From the NCBI RefSeq assembly GCF_016836705.1, contig NZ_JAFCGY010000023.1, forward strand, positions 1-64,000: 64,000 nucleotides of DNA, in the 5' to 3' direction. Of this stretch, positions 1 through 8,703 are shown one piece after another. Under the pieces are notes generated by a model. It was not told where the DNA came from. It made no database searches and was given only the letters and a program-made list of their open reading frames with translations. The number at the start of each line of letters is the position of its first letter. The stretch's first letter is position 1. Origin of the DNA: Mesorhizobium caraganae (GTDB taxonomy: Bacteria > Pseudomonadota > Alphaproteobacteria > Rhizobiales > Rhizobiaceae). The position numbers and the translations under genes were made by a program.

Positions 1-24
1 ATCGAGTTGCCAATCCCTGTTCAT
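1..24 (-). CDS. 5' end of an unidentified gene leaving the window
   Basis: On the minus strand an ATG at 24-22 is preceded at a good distance by GGAGGGG, a strong Shine-Dalgarno match. The reading frame is open to the window edge and encodes only MNRDWQLD. The start is inferred from the ribosome binding site; eight residues are too few to identify a family. The 258 bases between it and the next gene (25-282) would hold both divergent promoters; I see no other gene there. Confidence 0.4.
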
Positions 25-282
25 GGTCGGCCCCTCCAACAGCCGACCTCTCATGAATCACGCAAAACCGCTCTTGGGAATCCTCAAAACGCTCCCAGAA
101 CTAAAAATCTGCCAAAGTAGTGCTAGGTCGTGGACTCATAAACCCGAAGCCACAGCCGGACGGATGGACCTTGCGATTCGTTTCTAGGCACCGGTTGGAG
201 TGGCTGCGATCAGGCATTCGTGGTATGTTTTTGCCGCCTTGAAAGCATGACGCGCACCGCGGTTTGCCTTGGGAGATGCCAA

Positions 283-1173
283 ATGCGCATGTCCTTGCTT
301 TTCATTCCACTACTGCTTGCACCGATTGTATCGCATGCCGCCGACATTCACGACGCCGCCATGAAGGGCGATGTTGCGGCGATCACGGCAGCGCTCGACG
401 CTGGTGCCGGCGTCGATGAGAGCGACGGGCGCACGACACCACTCTATCTTGCGGTCAAAGGCGGTCATTTTGCAGCGGCAAAACTGCTCATTGAACGCGG
501 TGCCGACGTCAACGCCGTCCCGGACCCGCGTTTGGGTCCTGCCCTTATGCTGGCTTTGGCAAAACGCAGGACCGATTTGATCAATCTGTTGCTGGACGGG
601 GGCGCAAATCCAAATTCGAAGCGCAGCCGCGAAAACGCTATCCACATCGCGGTCAATCTCGGTTGCCTCGATTGCGTGAAAGCACTGGTTGAGGCCGGCG
701 CGGACGTGAATGCGAAGACAAAGGACGGCAAGACACCGCTCCATCTGGCAAAATTCAAGGGGCAACGCGAAGTCGCTGACTATCTCATGTCGCACGGCGT
801 CGTCTTGCCAACACCAGCCCCGATCTCGATGAAGTTGGCTGCTGCCGATGTCGAGAAAGGCCGAACCTACTTCACACATGTGTGCCACGGTTGCCACAAT
901 GCCGAGCCACAGGGAGGGATCAAAACGGGACCGAACTTATGGGGCGTCGTCGGCCGCGACAAGGCATCCATGGCAAATATGCGTTACTCCGACACCTTGC
1001 TGGGCCTGGAGGGTGTATGGACGTACGAGGACCTGAACAAATATCTGCTTGAGCCCATGCTCACCACGCCGGGCGTTTACATGGAGGTGCCTGGCGTCCC
1101 GGACGAGGCCGAACGGGTCAACCTGATCGCCTACTTGCGTACACTCAGCGACAAACCACTCCCACTGCCCTAG
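283..1173 (+). CDS. Secreted ankyrin-repeat / class I cytochrome c fusion protein
   Basis: The ATG at 283 is chosen because it follows GGGAGA and begins a clear signal peptide (MRMSLLFIPLLLAPIVSHAA); the frame is open further upstream. After cleavage come about four ankyrin repeats (roughly residues 20-175, with repeated A..GADVN and TPLHLA signatures). A class I cytochrome c domain follows (roughly 190-290) with the haem motif CHGCH, a GPNLWGVVGR loop and the PGVYM segment that should give the distal Met ligand. It is therefore a periplasmic haem protein joined to a protein-binding scaffold. Electron transfer is inferred from the cytochrome fold; no partner is encoded beside it. It converges on the acyltransferase gene. 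Confidence 0.85.
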   Translation: MRMSLLFIPLLLAPIVSHAADIHDAAMKGDVAAITAALDAGAGVDESDGRTTPLYLAVKGGHFAAAKLLIERGADVNAVPDPRLGPALMLALAKRRTDLINLLLDGGANPNSKRSRENAIHIAVNLGCLDCVKALVEAGADVNAKTKDGKTPLHLAKFKGQREVADYLMSHGVVLPTPAPISMKLAAADVEKGRTYFTHVCHGCHNAEPQGGIKTGPNLWGVVGRDKASMANMRYSDTLLGLEGVWTYEDLNKYLLEPMLTTPGVYMEVPGVPDEAERVNLIAYLRTLSDKPLPLP

Positions 1174-1258
1174 GAGCTATTGAGCAAAGGGGCCGAGATT
1201 GGTCGAAACGTTGATCGACTGATCGTCGTTTATGAGTACACGCCTTAGTTAGCGTTTC

Positions 1259-2197
1259 TCAGGCGGCCTTGCGCAGGCGGCGCGGCAGGAAATGGACGCG
1301 GCTACGCGGTGCATCGGGCGCCAGATCGAAGACGCCGCGATGAAGACGGTCGAGCAAGGTCTTGCGGTCGCGCAGCGGCTCCAACTCGTCCCAGCTCAGC
1401 ACGTTGCCTACGCGCACGTCGATCGCCTTGCCGGACAGCCGAGCGAACTCGCGGATGAGCATCGAAAGGCGCAGCGTCAGCGACGCCTTGCCGACGAATT
1501 TCGCCACCCGCCCTTCACGCTCGGCCATGTTCATCGGGCCGCTGATCAGATGGAACAGCCGCCCGTTCTGACCGGAAAAATGCATCGGCACCACCGACGC
1601 CTTGGCATCCTGCACGAGGCGCGCCGGAAACATCTTCCACGGCAGATCGCGCGCCCGGCCAAAGCCTTTCGGCGCGGTGGCGACGCCTCCGGCCGGAAAC
1701 ACGACGATGATGACGCCCTCTTTCAACAGCCGCACCGCCTCATGGCGCACAGCCATATTGTTCTTCACCGCGTCCTTGGTCTCGGAAAAGTCGATCGGCA
1801 GCGAGTACGGTTCCATCTCGCGGATCTTGAGCAGATCCTTGTGGATCATGACACGGAACGGACGTCCGAGCTGCTCGACCAGCGACAGCACGGCAATGCC
1901 GTCGCCGATGCCGAACGGATGGTTGGCGACGACCACCAGCGGTGTGTCCGGCAGTTTCGCCGGCGGCCACTGATCGGCGCTGCGCACCTTGACGTCGATC
2001 AGCTCCAGCATGCGGCTGAACACGCGTTCGCCGGTAGGCACCACCTGGCGGCGCCAAAAATCGTAGAGCGCGGCATACCGGTCACGTCCCGACAGGCCTT
2101 CAATGGAATGGATGAACCAGCGCGTCAGCGCCGGCTGGCTCGCATTGGCATAGGACAGCTCGGGAAACGGTCTTTCCCGCATTTTCAGCTTGAGCAT
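1259..2197 (-). CDS. Lysophospholipid acyltransferase family protein (PlsC-like)
   Basis: This 312-residue protein carries the acyltransferase block NHPFGIGDG, the His...Asp catalytic motif of the glycerolphosphate acyltransferase superfamily in the form seen in hemolysin-like acyltransferases. A later segment FPAGGVATAP corresponds to the acceptor-binding FPEG-type motif. It probably transfers a fatty acyl group to a lysolipid or related acceptor at the inner membrane; the substrate cannot be read from sequence. It lies downstream of thrS on the same strand but is separated from it by a terminator-like hairpin, so it is probably transcribed separately. A second Met (residue 6) is an alternative start. 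Confidence 0.75.
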   Translation of the reverse strand: MLKLKMRERPFPELSYANASQPALTRWFIHSIEGLSGRDRYAALYDFWRRQVVPTGERVFSRMLELIDVKVRSADQWPPAKLPDTPLVVVANHPFGIGDGIAVLSLVEQLGRPFRVMIHKDLLKIREMEPYSLPIDFSETKDAVKNNMAVRHEAVRLLKEGVIIVVFPAGGVATAPKGFGRARDLPWKMFPARLVQDAKASVVPMHFSGQNGRLFHLISGPMNMAEREGRVAKFVGKASLTLRLSMLIREFARLSGKAIDVRVGNVLSWDELEPLRDRKTLLDRLHRGVFDLAPDAPRSRVHFLPRRLRKAA

Positions 2198-2233
2198 GTG
2201 GGCTCGTTACAGGGTTGGCGTGACAGGCATGTG

Positions 2234-2263
2234 AAAATGGCGGTGGATCGCTCCACCGCCATT
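2234..2263 (-). terminator. Rho-independent terminator after thrS
   Basis: A perfect 12-bp inverted repeat (AATGGCGGTGGA / TCCACCGCCATT, loop of 4) lies just 3' of thrS. On the minus strand it runs into a short T run, giving a terminator-like structure between thrS and the acyltransferase gene. Confidence 0.7.
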
Positions 2264-2282
2264 CCCGCAGATATTGATGCTT

Positions 2283-4256
2283 TCAGGCCGCGTTTCGTCT
2301 GCGGTCGGGCGACGTGGCTTCGTCGGACAGCGACTTGAGCGCGTCGGCCAGCGTCAGCGATTCCTGGTCGCGGGAGCCGAGCCGGCGGATGTTGACCGTC
2401 TCCTCCTCCGCCTCGCGCTTGCCGCAGACGAGGATCACCGGAACCTTGGCCAGCGAATGCTCGCGCACCTTGTAGTTGATCTTCTCGTTGCGCAGGTCCA
2501 CTTCGGCCAAAAGCCCCGCCGCCTTCAACTGTGCGACAACCTTTCGCGCGTAGTCGTCGGCATCCGAAGTGATCGTCGCCACCACCACCTGCACCGGTGC
2601 GAACCACAGCGGGAAATGACCGGAATAGTGCTCGGTCAGAATGCCGAGGAAGCGCTCCATCGAGCCGCAGATGGCGCGATGCACCATCACCGGCTGCTTC
2701 TTTTCCGAATCCGAACCGATGTAGAAAGCGCCAAAACGCTCCGGCAGGTTGAAGTCGACCTGCGTGGTGCCGCACTGCCATTCGCGGCCGATGGCGTCCT
2801 TCAGCACATACTCGAACTTCGGCCCATAGAAGGCGCCCTCGCCCGGATTGATCGAGGTCTTGATGCGGTTGCCCGACCGCGTCCTGATCGTATCCAGCAC
2901 GCTGTTCATGATCGCTTCGGCGTGGTCCCAGGCCTCGTCGGTGCCGACGCGCTTGTCAGGTCGCGTCGACAGCTTCACACTGACCTCGTCGAACCCGAAA
3001 TCGGCATAGGTCGACAGGATCAGGTCATTGATGCGCAAGCACTCGGCGGCGAGTTGATCCTCGGTGCAGAAGATATGCGCATCGTCTTGCGTGAAACCGC
3101 GCACGCGCATCAGCCCGTGCAGCGCGCCGGACGGTTCGTAGCGATGCACATTGCCGAATTCTGCAAGTTTTACGGGCAGATCGCGATAGGATTTCAACCC
3201 ATGCTTGAAGATCTGCACGTGGCCCGGACAGTTCATCGGCTTCAGCGCGAACACGCGGTCGTCATCGGTGTCGTCGCCGGCCACCGTCACCTTGAACATG
3301 GCGTCGCGATACCAGCCCCAGTGACCCGACGTCTCCCATAGGCTCTTGTCCAGAACCTGCGGCGCGTTGACCTCCTGGTAGCCCTGTTCGTCGAGGCGGC
3401 GACGCATGTAGTTGACCAGGTTCTGGAACATCTTCCAGCCCTTGGCGTGCCAGAAGACGACGCCCGGACCCTCTTCCTGGAAATGGAACAGATCCATTTC
3501 GCGGCCGAGTTTGCGGTGGTCGCGCTTCTCCGCCTCCTCCAGCATCGTCTGGTAGGCATCGAGCTCAGCCTGGTCGGCCCACGCCGTGCCGTAGATGCGG
3601 GTCAGCATCGGGTTGTTCGAATCGCCGCGCCAATAGGCACCGGCCACCTTCATCAGCTTGAAGGCGTTGCCGATCTGCCCGGTCGAGGCCATGTGCGGCC
3701 CGCGGCAGAGGTCGAACCAGTCGCCCTGGGCATAGATCTTGAGATCCTGGTCCTCGGGAATGGCATCGATCAGCTCGAGCTTGTAGCGCTCGCCCTTCTC
3801 GGCAAAGACCTTTTTCGCTTTGTCGCGCGACCAGACTTCCTTGGTGAACGGCTTGTTGCGCGCAATGATCTCGCGCATCTTCTTTTCGATCACCGGGAAA
3901 TCGTCCGGCGTAAACGGCTCGTTGCGGGCGAAGTCGTAATAGAATCCGTTCTCGATCACCGGCCCGATGGTCACCTGCGTTCCCGGCCACAGCTCCTGCA
4001 CGGCCTCCGCCAGCACGTGCGCCGCATCGTGGCGGATGAGCTCCAGCGCGCGCGGATCGGTGCGCGTGATGATCTCGACCTTGCCGGACTTGCCAAGCGG
4101 GTCGGAAAGGTCGCGCACGGTGCCGTCGATGGCATAGGCCACAGCCTTCTTGGCCAGCGACTTCGAGATCGATTCGGCCAGCCCAGCACCGGTCATCGCC
4201 GCGTCGTAATCGCGGACGGAGCCATCGGGAAATGTCAGGGAAACGGAATTCAGCAC
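2283..4256 (-). CDS. thrS: Threonyl-tRNA synthetase
   Basis: This class II synthetase charges tRNA-Thr in the cytoplasm. The 657 residues show the full architecture: N-terminal TGS domain (about 1-60); editing domain with the HDAAH motif and CRGPH; catalytic core with the zinc Cys in NCPGH, motif 2 (RYEPSGALHGLMRVRGF), the zinc His in DDAHIF, and motif 3 with VMVHRAICGSMERFLG; and a C-terminal anticodon-binding domain. The start is a GTG at 4256 preceded by AGGAG seven bases away. Length and motifs are those expected of bacterial ThrRS. It is divergent from the methyltransferase gene; the 206 bases between show no obvious leader regulation. Confidence 0.97.
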   Translation of the reverse strand: MLNSVSLTFPDGSVRDYDAAMTGAGLAESISKSLAKKAVAYAIDGTVRDLSDPLGKSGKVEIITRTDPRALELIRHDAAHVLAEAVQELWPGTQVTIGPVIENGFYYDFARNEPFTPDDFPVIEKKMREIIARNKPFTKEVWSRDKAKKVFAEKGERYKLELIDAIPEDQDLKIYAQGDWFDLCRGPHMASTGQIGNAFKLMKVAGAYWRGDSNNPMLTRIYGTAWADQAELDAYQTMLEEAEKRDHRKLGREMDLFHFQEEGPGVVFWHAKGWKMFQNLVNYMRRRLDEQGYQEVNAPQVLDKSLWETSGHWGWYRDAMFKVTVAGDDTDDDRVFALKPMNCPGHVQIFKHGLKSYRDLPVKLAEFGNVHRYEPSGALHGLMRVRGFTQDDAHIFCTEDQLAAECLRINDLILSTYADFGFDEVSVKLSTRPDKRVGTDEAWDHAEAIMNSVLDTIRTRSGNRIKTSINPGEGAFYGPKFEYVLKDAIGREWQCGTTQVDFNLPERFGAFYIGSDSEKKQPVMVHRAICGSMERFLGILTEHYSGHFPLWFAPVQVVVATITSDADDYARKVVAQLKAAGLLAEVDLRNEKINYKVREHSLAKVPVILVCGKREAEEETVNIRRLGSRDQESLTLADALKSLSDEATSPDRRRNAA

Positions 4257-4462
4257 TTGTATCTCCTATCCAGTCCCGCAAACGAGCGCGGGTGGTCGTG
4301 GTGTGAAGCCGGAGGCATCTGGCAGCGGGCGGGTTTTAGAGGCAGCACGGTAAGAGGTAAAGAGCCGTCGTTGGCGCAGCCGTCAGGAATTGGCGCGACA
4401 GATGTCGCAGGCCAGTCGCACAGGCTTGCGAATTTCCCCGACACGAGGTTGGAATCCCCGGC

Positions 4463-5300
4463 ATGGAAGACGCAAAACCCAGCCGGACCGCACTGGGCGT
4501 CGCGCGCCTGCGGGCTCTCCATCAGTTCTCGCCGCAGGCGGCGCTGTTTCGCGACCCATATGCGAGTGCGATACTGGGCGATGCGGCACCGACGGCAAAG
4601 GAGCTCGAGCAGGAAGATGAGCGCAGCCGGCGCATGCGCCTGTTCGTGGCCTCGCGTGCCCGTCTCGCCGAGGACTGGCTGGCTGCGGCGGTGCGCCGGG
4701 GCGTTCGGCAACTGGTGGTGCTCGGCGCCGGTCTCGACACTTTCTCGCTGCGCAATCCGTACCCGGATGTCGCGGTGTTCGAAGTCGATCATCCGGCAAC
4801 GCAGGCCTGGAAACGCAAATGCCTCGCCGATGCTGGCCTTGCCGAACCGCCGGCCACCACGTTCGTGCCACTCAATTTCGAGCGGCAGAACCCGGCGGAC
4901 GAACTGGCATTAGCCGGCTTGAGGCCAGCCGAGCCCAATTTCTTCATCTGGCTGGGCGTCGTTCCGTATCTGAGCCAGGAAGCGATCTTCAGCACCCTGT
5001 CCTGGATTGCCGGCATGCCCGGTTCGGAGGTCGTCTTCGACTATAGCGAGCCGGCCGAGAACCGCGATGCGGCGGGTCAGGCTGCCCTGTCCTTCCATGT
5101 AGCGCGCGTCGCCGCTGTCGGCGAGCCTTGGATCAGCTTCTTCGTACCCGCCGCACTGGCACAATCCACTGCGCGAGCTCGGCTTCGATGAGATCGAAGA
5201 TATGGAAAGCAGCGACATCGCCGCCCAATTCTCCAGGGCGCCAAAGGCAGAGGCAAGGAATTCCGGCGGCCACCTCATCCGTGCCCGCCGGAGCGCTTAA
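4463..5300 (+). pseudogene. Class I SAM-dependent methyltransferase (LCMT/TIGR00027-like), frameshifted near its 3' end
   Basis: The frame from 4463 encodes a methyltransferase of the leucine carboxyl methyltransferase-like family: VVLGAGLDTFSLR is the SAM-binding motif I, and EVDHP and FIWLGVVPYLSQEAI are typical later blocks. It stops at 5191 after a non-homologous tail. One base out of frame, from 5169 to the TAA at 5298-5300, the sequence reads LRELGFDEIEDMES and continues, the expected C-terminus of the family. One extra base between about 5145 and 5168 explains this. It is either a recent inactivating insertion or a sequencing error. The target is unknown. It converges closely on the beta-lactamase gene. 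Confidence 0.75.
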
Positions 5301-5311
5301 GCCACGCAAGG

Positions 5312-6127
5312 TCACTTCACCAGCTGCGGCAAATCCTTCAGGAACGCCGTGCGCGTCGCAGGCCCTTTCGGCGTGTCGACCGGCTTGGTATCGACCACCA
5401 GCCGGGCAAAGACGATCCGGCGTCCGCCCTTTTCGGCCCAGCCGACGAACCAGCCCAGCGAGCGCTTGTCCTTGCTGTTGCCGAGCCTTGTGCTGCCGGT
5501 CTTGCCCTGCACCGTCCAGTCGCCGGCCTGAAAACTCGGCAGGATGGCTTGGGTCATCTCATGCACCTTGGCCGTAACAGGCATCTTGCCGGCAAGCAGC
5601 TGGCGCAGGAAGGCTGTCTGTTCGACCGGCGATATCTGCAGTGAGGAATTTATCCAGGATTGCGTGAGCCCGTTGTCCTTGCCGGCATCGCCCGAGACAT
5701 CCATGTTGCCGTAGCCGAATTTCGAGACGTAGCCTGCAAAGCTTTTCGCGCCGAGCCGGCGCACGATCTCGCGCGAATACCACACGATCGAGTCGCGCTC
5801 CCAGATCGTCGGGTCGACGGTTTTGTGGTCGCGCTTCACGGCCTTGAATTCAGGCTTATAGTCCCAGTTCGGCGTATGCGCGTCACTCAGGATGCCGCTG
5901 TCGTAACCGATCAGCGCCAGCGGCACCTTGAAGGTGGAAGCCGGGCTGACACGTTGGTCGCAGACACCGTTCTGATAGAGCGTCTCGCCGCTCGCCGCGT
6001 CCTGGATCAGCGTGCATGCGACATCGCCGAGCGGCGCCGAGTGCGCCCGCATCGGAAACCCCAAAAACCAGGCCAGAAGGAACAGGACCGCGGCAATGAT
6101 AAAGGGATGGGTTTCGATCCGACGCAT
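5312..6127 (-). CDS. Class D (OXA-type) beta-lactamase
   Basis: This 271-residue exported serine hydrolase shows every active-site element of class D beta-lactamases in order: STFK (catalytic Ser and Lys), SIV (the SxV motif), FGYGN (YGN motif) and GKTGS (KTG motif) followed by LGWFVGW. An N-terminal hydrophobic segment ending in RAHSA is a signal peptide or anchor. The ATG at 6127 follows AGGAGAGCTCAC. It should hydrolyse penicillin-type rings in the periplasm; spectrum and expression cannot be inferred. No LysR-type activator lies beside it, so it looks like an intrinsic chromosomal enzyme. Confidence 0.9.
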   Translation of the reverse strand: MRRIETHPFIIAAVLFLLAWFLGFPMRAHSAPLGDVACTLIQDAASGETLYQNGVCDQRVSPASTFKVPLALIGYDSGILSDAHTPNWDYKPEFKAVKRDHKTVDPTIWERDSIVWYSREIVRRLGAKSFAGYVSKFGYGNMDVSGDAGKDNGLTQSWINSSLQISPVEQTAFLRQLLAGKMPVTAKVHEMTQAILPSFQAGDWTVQGKTGSTRLGNSKDKRSLGWFVGWAEKGGRRIVFARLVVDTKPVDTPKGPATRTAFLKDLPQLVK

Positions 6128-6283
6128 GTGAGCTCTCCTGGGAATGACAGGAGGCGCTTAGCGAGTTGTCTTGGCTCGATTTTGACTCAAATGCGCAGTC
6201 TTAGTGCAGGCCGTTGTTAACCCTACCGGACCGTAAAGAAATGCGGCCTTGGCGATCTGAATCAAGGGCCAAGAGCGTCGCCG

Positions 6284-6652
6284 TCAGGCCTCGCCGCGCT
6301 TCTTGCCGATCCGCCAATAACGCCAAGGTGTGAACCAGACATAGCGTGGGGCGAGCACCTCCGGAACACGGTCTATGCCATGCGTTCCGAATGGCCCGCA
6401 GCGCAGCACGCGAAACAACCCCATCCAGCCGCCGGCCCACAAGCCGTGCCGGGCAATCGCCTCATGCGCGTATTCGGAACAGGTCGGCAGATGCCGGCAG
6501 GAGTTGCCGACAAAGCCGGACAGCGTCAGCTGGTACAGCCGCACCAGCGACGTGCCGAAAATGCGGCCGGGCGTCCTGCGCCAGGGACCGGGCCAGTTGC
6601 GCCCGCGCTGGGTCTGTCCGGTGGCATGCACATGCCGGTGCTGGTCGCCCAC
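6284..6652 (-). CDS. yidD: Membrane protein insertion efficiency factor YidD
   Basis: The protein contains the YidD signature: a membrane-associated region (LVRLYQLTLSGFVG) followed by CRHLPTCSEYAHEAIARHG and a second Cys block RCGPFGTHGIDRVP. YidD assists YidC/Sec insertion of inner-membrane proteins. The frame is open upstream to an ATG at 6745, but that extension would translate a palindromic repeat. A GTG at 6652-6650 preceded by AAAGAGATCGCC is the better start and gives 122 residues, within the family range. The Arg/His-rich N-terminus before GRNWPGPWR is common in rhizobial homologues. Confidence 0.85.
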   Translation of the reverse strand: MGDQHRHVHATGQTQRGRNWPGPWRRTPGRIFGTSLVRLYQLTLSGFVGNSCRHLPTCSEYAHEAIARHGLWAGGWMGLFRVLRCGPFGTHGIDRVPEVLAPRYVWFTPWRYWRIGKKRGEA

Positions 6653-6672
6653 GGCGATCTCTTTCTGAACGT

Positions 6673-6717
6673 GATCCGAACCCGGTTTTCGGGATCGGCT
6701 TGCGCTTCCAAGCCGAT
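6673..6717. repeat. Rhizobial-type palindromic repeat upstream of yidD
   Basis: Two adjacent dyads: GATCCGAA...TTTTCGGGATC (6673-6696, imperfect) and a perfect 9-bp stem ATCGGCTTG / CAAGCCGAT with a 6-base loop (6694-6717). Short GATCC..CCGGTTTTCGGGATC palindromes are common intergenic repeats in Mesorhizobium and relatives. It could form structure in the yidD leader. Confidence 0.55.
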
Positions 6718-6776
6718 AGATGTGAGCTTCGGCAGGCAAACGCAATCCCGTTCACTCACTTGCTTCCCTGTCGGCA

Positions 6777-6935
6777 TCAGGGTCGCGAGCGACGAAAGGG
6801 ATGCCGCTCCGTTGGAGTCGCCCAGCGGGTGGCCGGCCGTTCCTCAATGCGCGGGGAGTGATGCCGCCTGTCGCCACGCCATTGAAACGTCGCGATCCGC
6901 ATCACATCGCCAAAGATTTCCAGAAACTGGATCAT
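6777..6935 (-). CDS. Small hypothetical protein, 52 residues
   Basis: The ATG at 6935 is preceded by AAAGGAGACACGGAC, a strong ribosome binding site, which supports translation. The product begins MIQFLEIFGDVMRIATFQWR and becomes Arg-rich. I do not recognise a family. It lies upstream of yidD on the same strand and is divergent from the LysR gene at 7022. The C-terminal half has low-complexity basic composition, so the true 3' extent is less certain than the start. Confidence 0.5.
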   Translation of the reverse strand: MIQFLEIFGDVMRIATFQWRGDRRHHSPRIEERPATRWATPTERHPFRRSRP

Positions 6936-7021
6936 GTCCGTGTCTCCTTTGAGACGGATTAGACGCCCACTGGTCTTCGCCTTCAAACGAGTATAATTTC
7001 CGCTTCGGATAACTTTGGGTT

Positions 7022-7957
7022 ATGCGAATGAAGCGCGGCCGGCTGCCCCTGACAGCGTTGCGAAGTTTCGAGGCAGCCGGTCGGCAATTGAGTTTCAGCC
7101 GGGCCGCCGAGGAGCTGTTCGTCTCGCAGGCCGCGATCAGCCGGCAGATCCGCGAGCTCGAGCAGTTCCTACGGCAACCCCTGTTTCACCGTCATCATCG
7201 CCGGGTCGAACTGACGGAGGCGGGCCAGCGCCTGCTCGATCAGCTGGTCAGAAGTTTCGACGACATCGACAGGCTGCTTTCGGACCTAGTGGCGGCCCCG
7301 GCGCAGTCCGTGGTTCGCGTCAGCGTCGAGCCTTCGCTGGCCTCGGTATGGCTGTTGCCGCGGCTCAACCGCTTCAGCCAGTTGCGGCCCGATATCGACG
7401 TTTCCCTCGAAGTTGACCCAAGGCCGATCGAGTTCCGCAGCGATCAGCCCGAACTTGCCTTGCGCTTCAGTGCGCGCGCCACCTCATGGCCGCGCAGCGA
7501 AGCCGAATGGCTCGCTTCGACCGTCGATTCACCGGTCCTGTCGCCGGCCTTGCTGGCGTCAGGCCCTCCTCTCGAAAAGCCGCTCGACCTCGCCCGCTAC
7601 ACGCTGTTGCACGAGGAAAACCGTCAAGGCTGGGCGCGCTGGTTCGAGGCAGCCGGCGTGGCCGCCGACGCCATTCCGGCGCGCGGCCCGATGTTGGCGG
7701 ATGTGTCGCTGTCAAAGCAGGCGGCCCTGCTCGGACACGGCGTGGCGCTCGGCGACCTGTTGCAGATCGGTGAGGAGATCGCGTCCGGCGCGCTGATCAA
7801 GCCGTTCGACATCGATGTCGCATCCGGCGCCTACTGGCTGGTGGCCAGGAGTTTGAAGGACCTGCCGGAACCGGCCAAGGCTTTTGCCGACTGGGTGAGA
7901 AGCGAATTTGCCGAAAGCAGAAGGACGCAGGAAACGAAGGCTGGAGCCACCGGCTAG
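7022..7957 (+). CDS. LysR-family transcriptional regulator (GcvA-like)
   Basis: This 311-residue protein has an N-terminal winged helix-turn-helix (LPLTALRSFEAAGRQLSFSR, then AAEELFVSQAAISRQIRELE) in the form typical of the GcvA subgroup, followed by a substrate-binding domain. Its target is unknown. It is divergent from the small ORF at 6777-6935, which, by the usual LysR arrangement, is a candidate target. A Met two codons downstream (7028) is an alternative start. Confidence 0.9.
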   Translation: MRMKRGRLPLTALRSFEAAGRQLSFSRAAEELFVSQAAISRQIRELEQFLRQPLFHRHHRRVELTEAGQRLLDQLVRSFDDIDRLLSDLVAAPAQSVVRVSVEPSLASVWLLPRLNRFSQLRPDIDVSLEVDPRPIEFRSDQPELALRFSARATSWPRSEAEWLASTVDSPVLSPALLASGPPLEKPLDLARYTLLHEENRQGWARWFEAAGVAADAIPARGPMLADVSLSKQAALLGHGVALGDLLQIGEEIASGALIKPFDIDVASGAYWLVARSLKDLPEPAKAFADWVRSEFAESRRTQETKAGATG

Positions 7958-8016
7958 TTAGCGAGCCAGCAAGGCTCGAAGCAAAAACACCAGGCTCTGG
8001 CGGTCAAACGGCAAGG

Positions 8017-8463
8017 TCAGGCGGCTTCTTCGGCGCGTTTCTTCTCGATCTGGCCGATGGCATCGACTACGGCATCGAAGGTCAGCATGGTCGAGGCATG
8101 GCGCGCCTTGTAGTCGCGCACCGGCTCCAGATATTTCAGATCGGCGAAACGACCTTCTGGCGGCGCCCCGTTTTCCTTGAGCATCTTCAGCATGGTGTCG
8201 CGCACAGCCCGCAATTCGTCAGCGCTGGCGCCGATGACATGCTGAGCCATGATCGAGGACGAGGCCTGGCCAAGCGCGCAGGCCTTCACGTCATGGGCGA
8301 AATCGGTGACGACGCCATCGTCCATCTTGAGGTCGACAGTCACCGTCGAGCCGCACAATTTGGAATGGGCACGTGCCGTCGCGTCCGGATCATCGAGCCG
8401 GCCGATGCGTGCGATGTTTCCGGCAAAGCCCAGAATTTTCGCATTGTAGACGTCGTCAATCAT
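8017..8463 (-). CDS. Iron-sulfur cluster assembly scaffold protein (IscU/NifU N-terminal family)
   Basis: The product (148 residues) begins MIDDVYNAKILGFAGNIARI and contains SKLCGSTVTVDLKMDDG and KACALGQASSS, which provide the conserved Cys of the IscU/SufU-type scaffold domain (C-G and ACALGQASSS motifs). It is expected to help assemble or transfer Fe-S clusters. The frame is open far upstream across folE; ATG 8463 with GGAAAAAT before it is the family start. It is divergent from folE. An Ala/Glu/Lys-rich tail follows the domain. Alphaproteobacteria often encode this stand-alone protein outside the suf operon. Confidence 0.85.
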   Translation of the reverse strand: MIDDVYNAKILGFAGNIARIGRLDDPDATARAHSKLCGSTVTVDLKMDDGVVTDFAHDVKACALGQASSSIMAQHVIGASADELRAVRDTMLKMLKENGAPPEGRFADLKYLEPVRDYKARHASTMLTFDAVVDAIGQIEKKRAEEAA

Positions 8464-8703
8464 ATTTTTCCAATCCGTCGCCGCCAAGCGAACAGCGATT
8501 GCCGCTATGGCGTCTTTCATTCGCTCGGCACGACCATATATAATGCTGGCAGTCGGGTATCGACAAGGCAACGCAAAGCCGCCGTCCTTGCCCATTCGTT
8601 CACGCCGCTTGCGGGCTGGAAGCCGGGCGAATTTCCAGCACCCGAAAGGTCGTGGTCCGTTCAACTCGTTCCTCCTGAGAGAGGAACTACGGGAGACGCC
8701 TTT

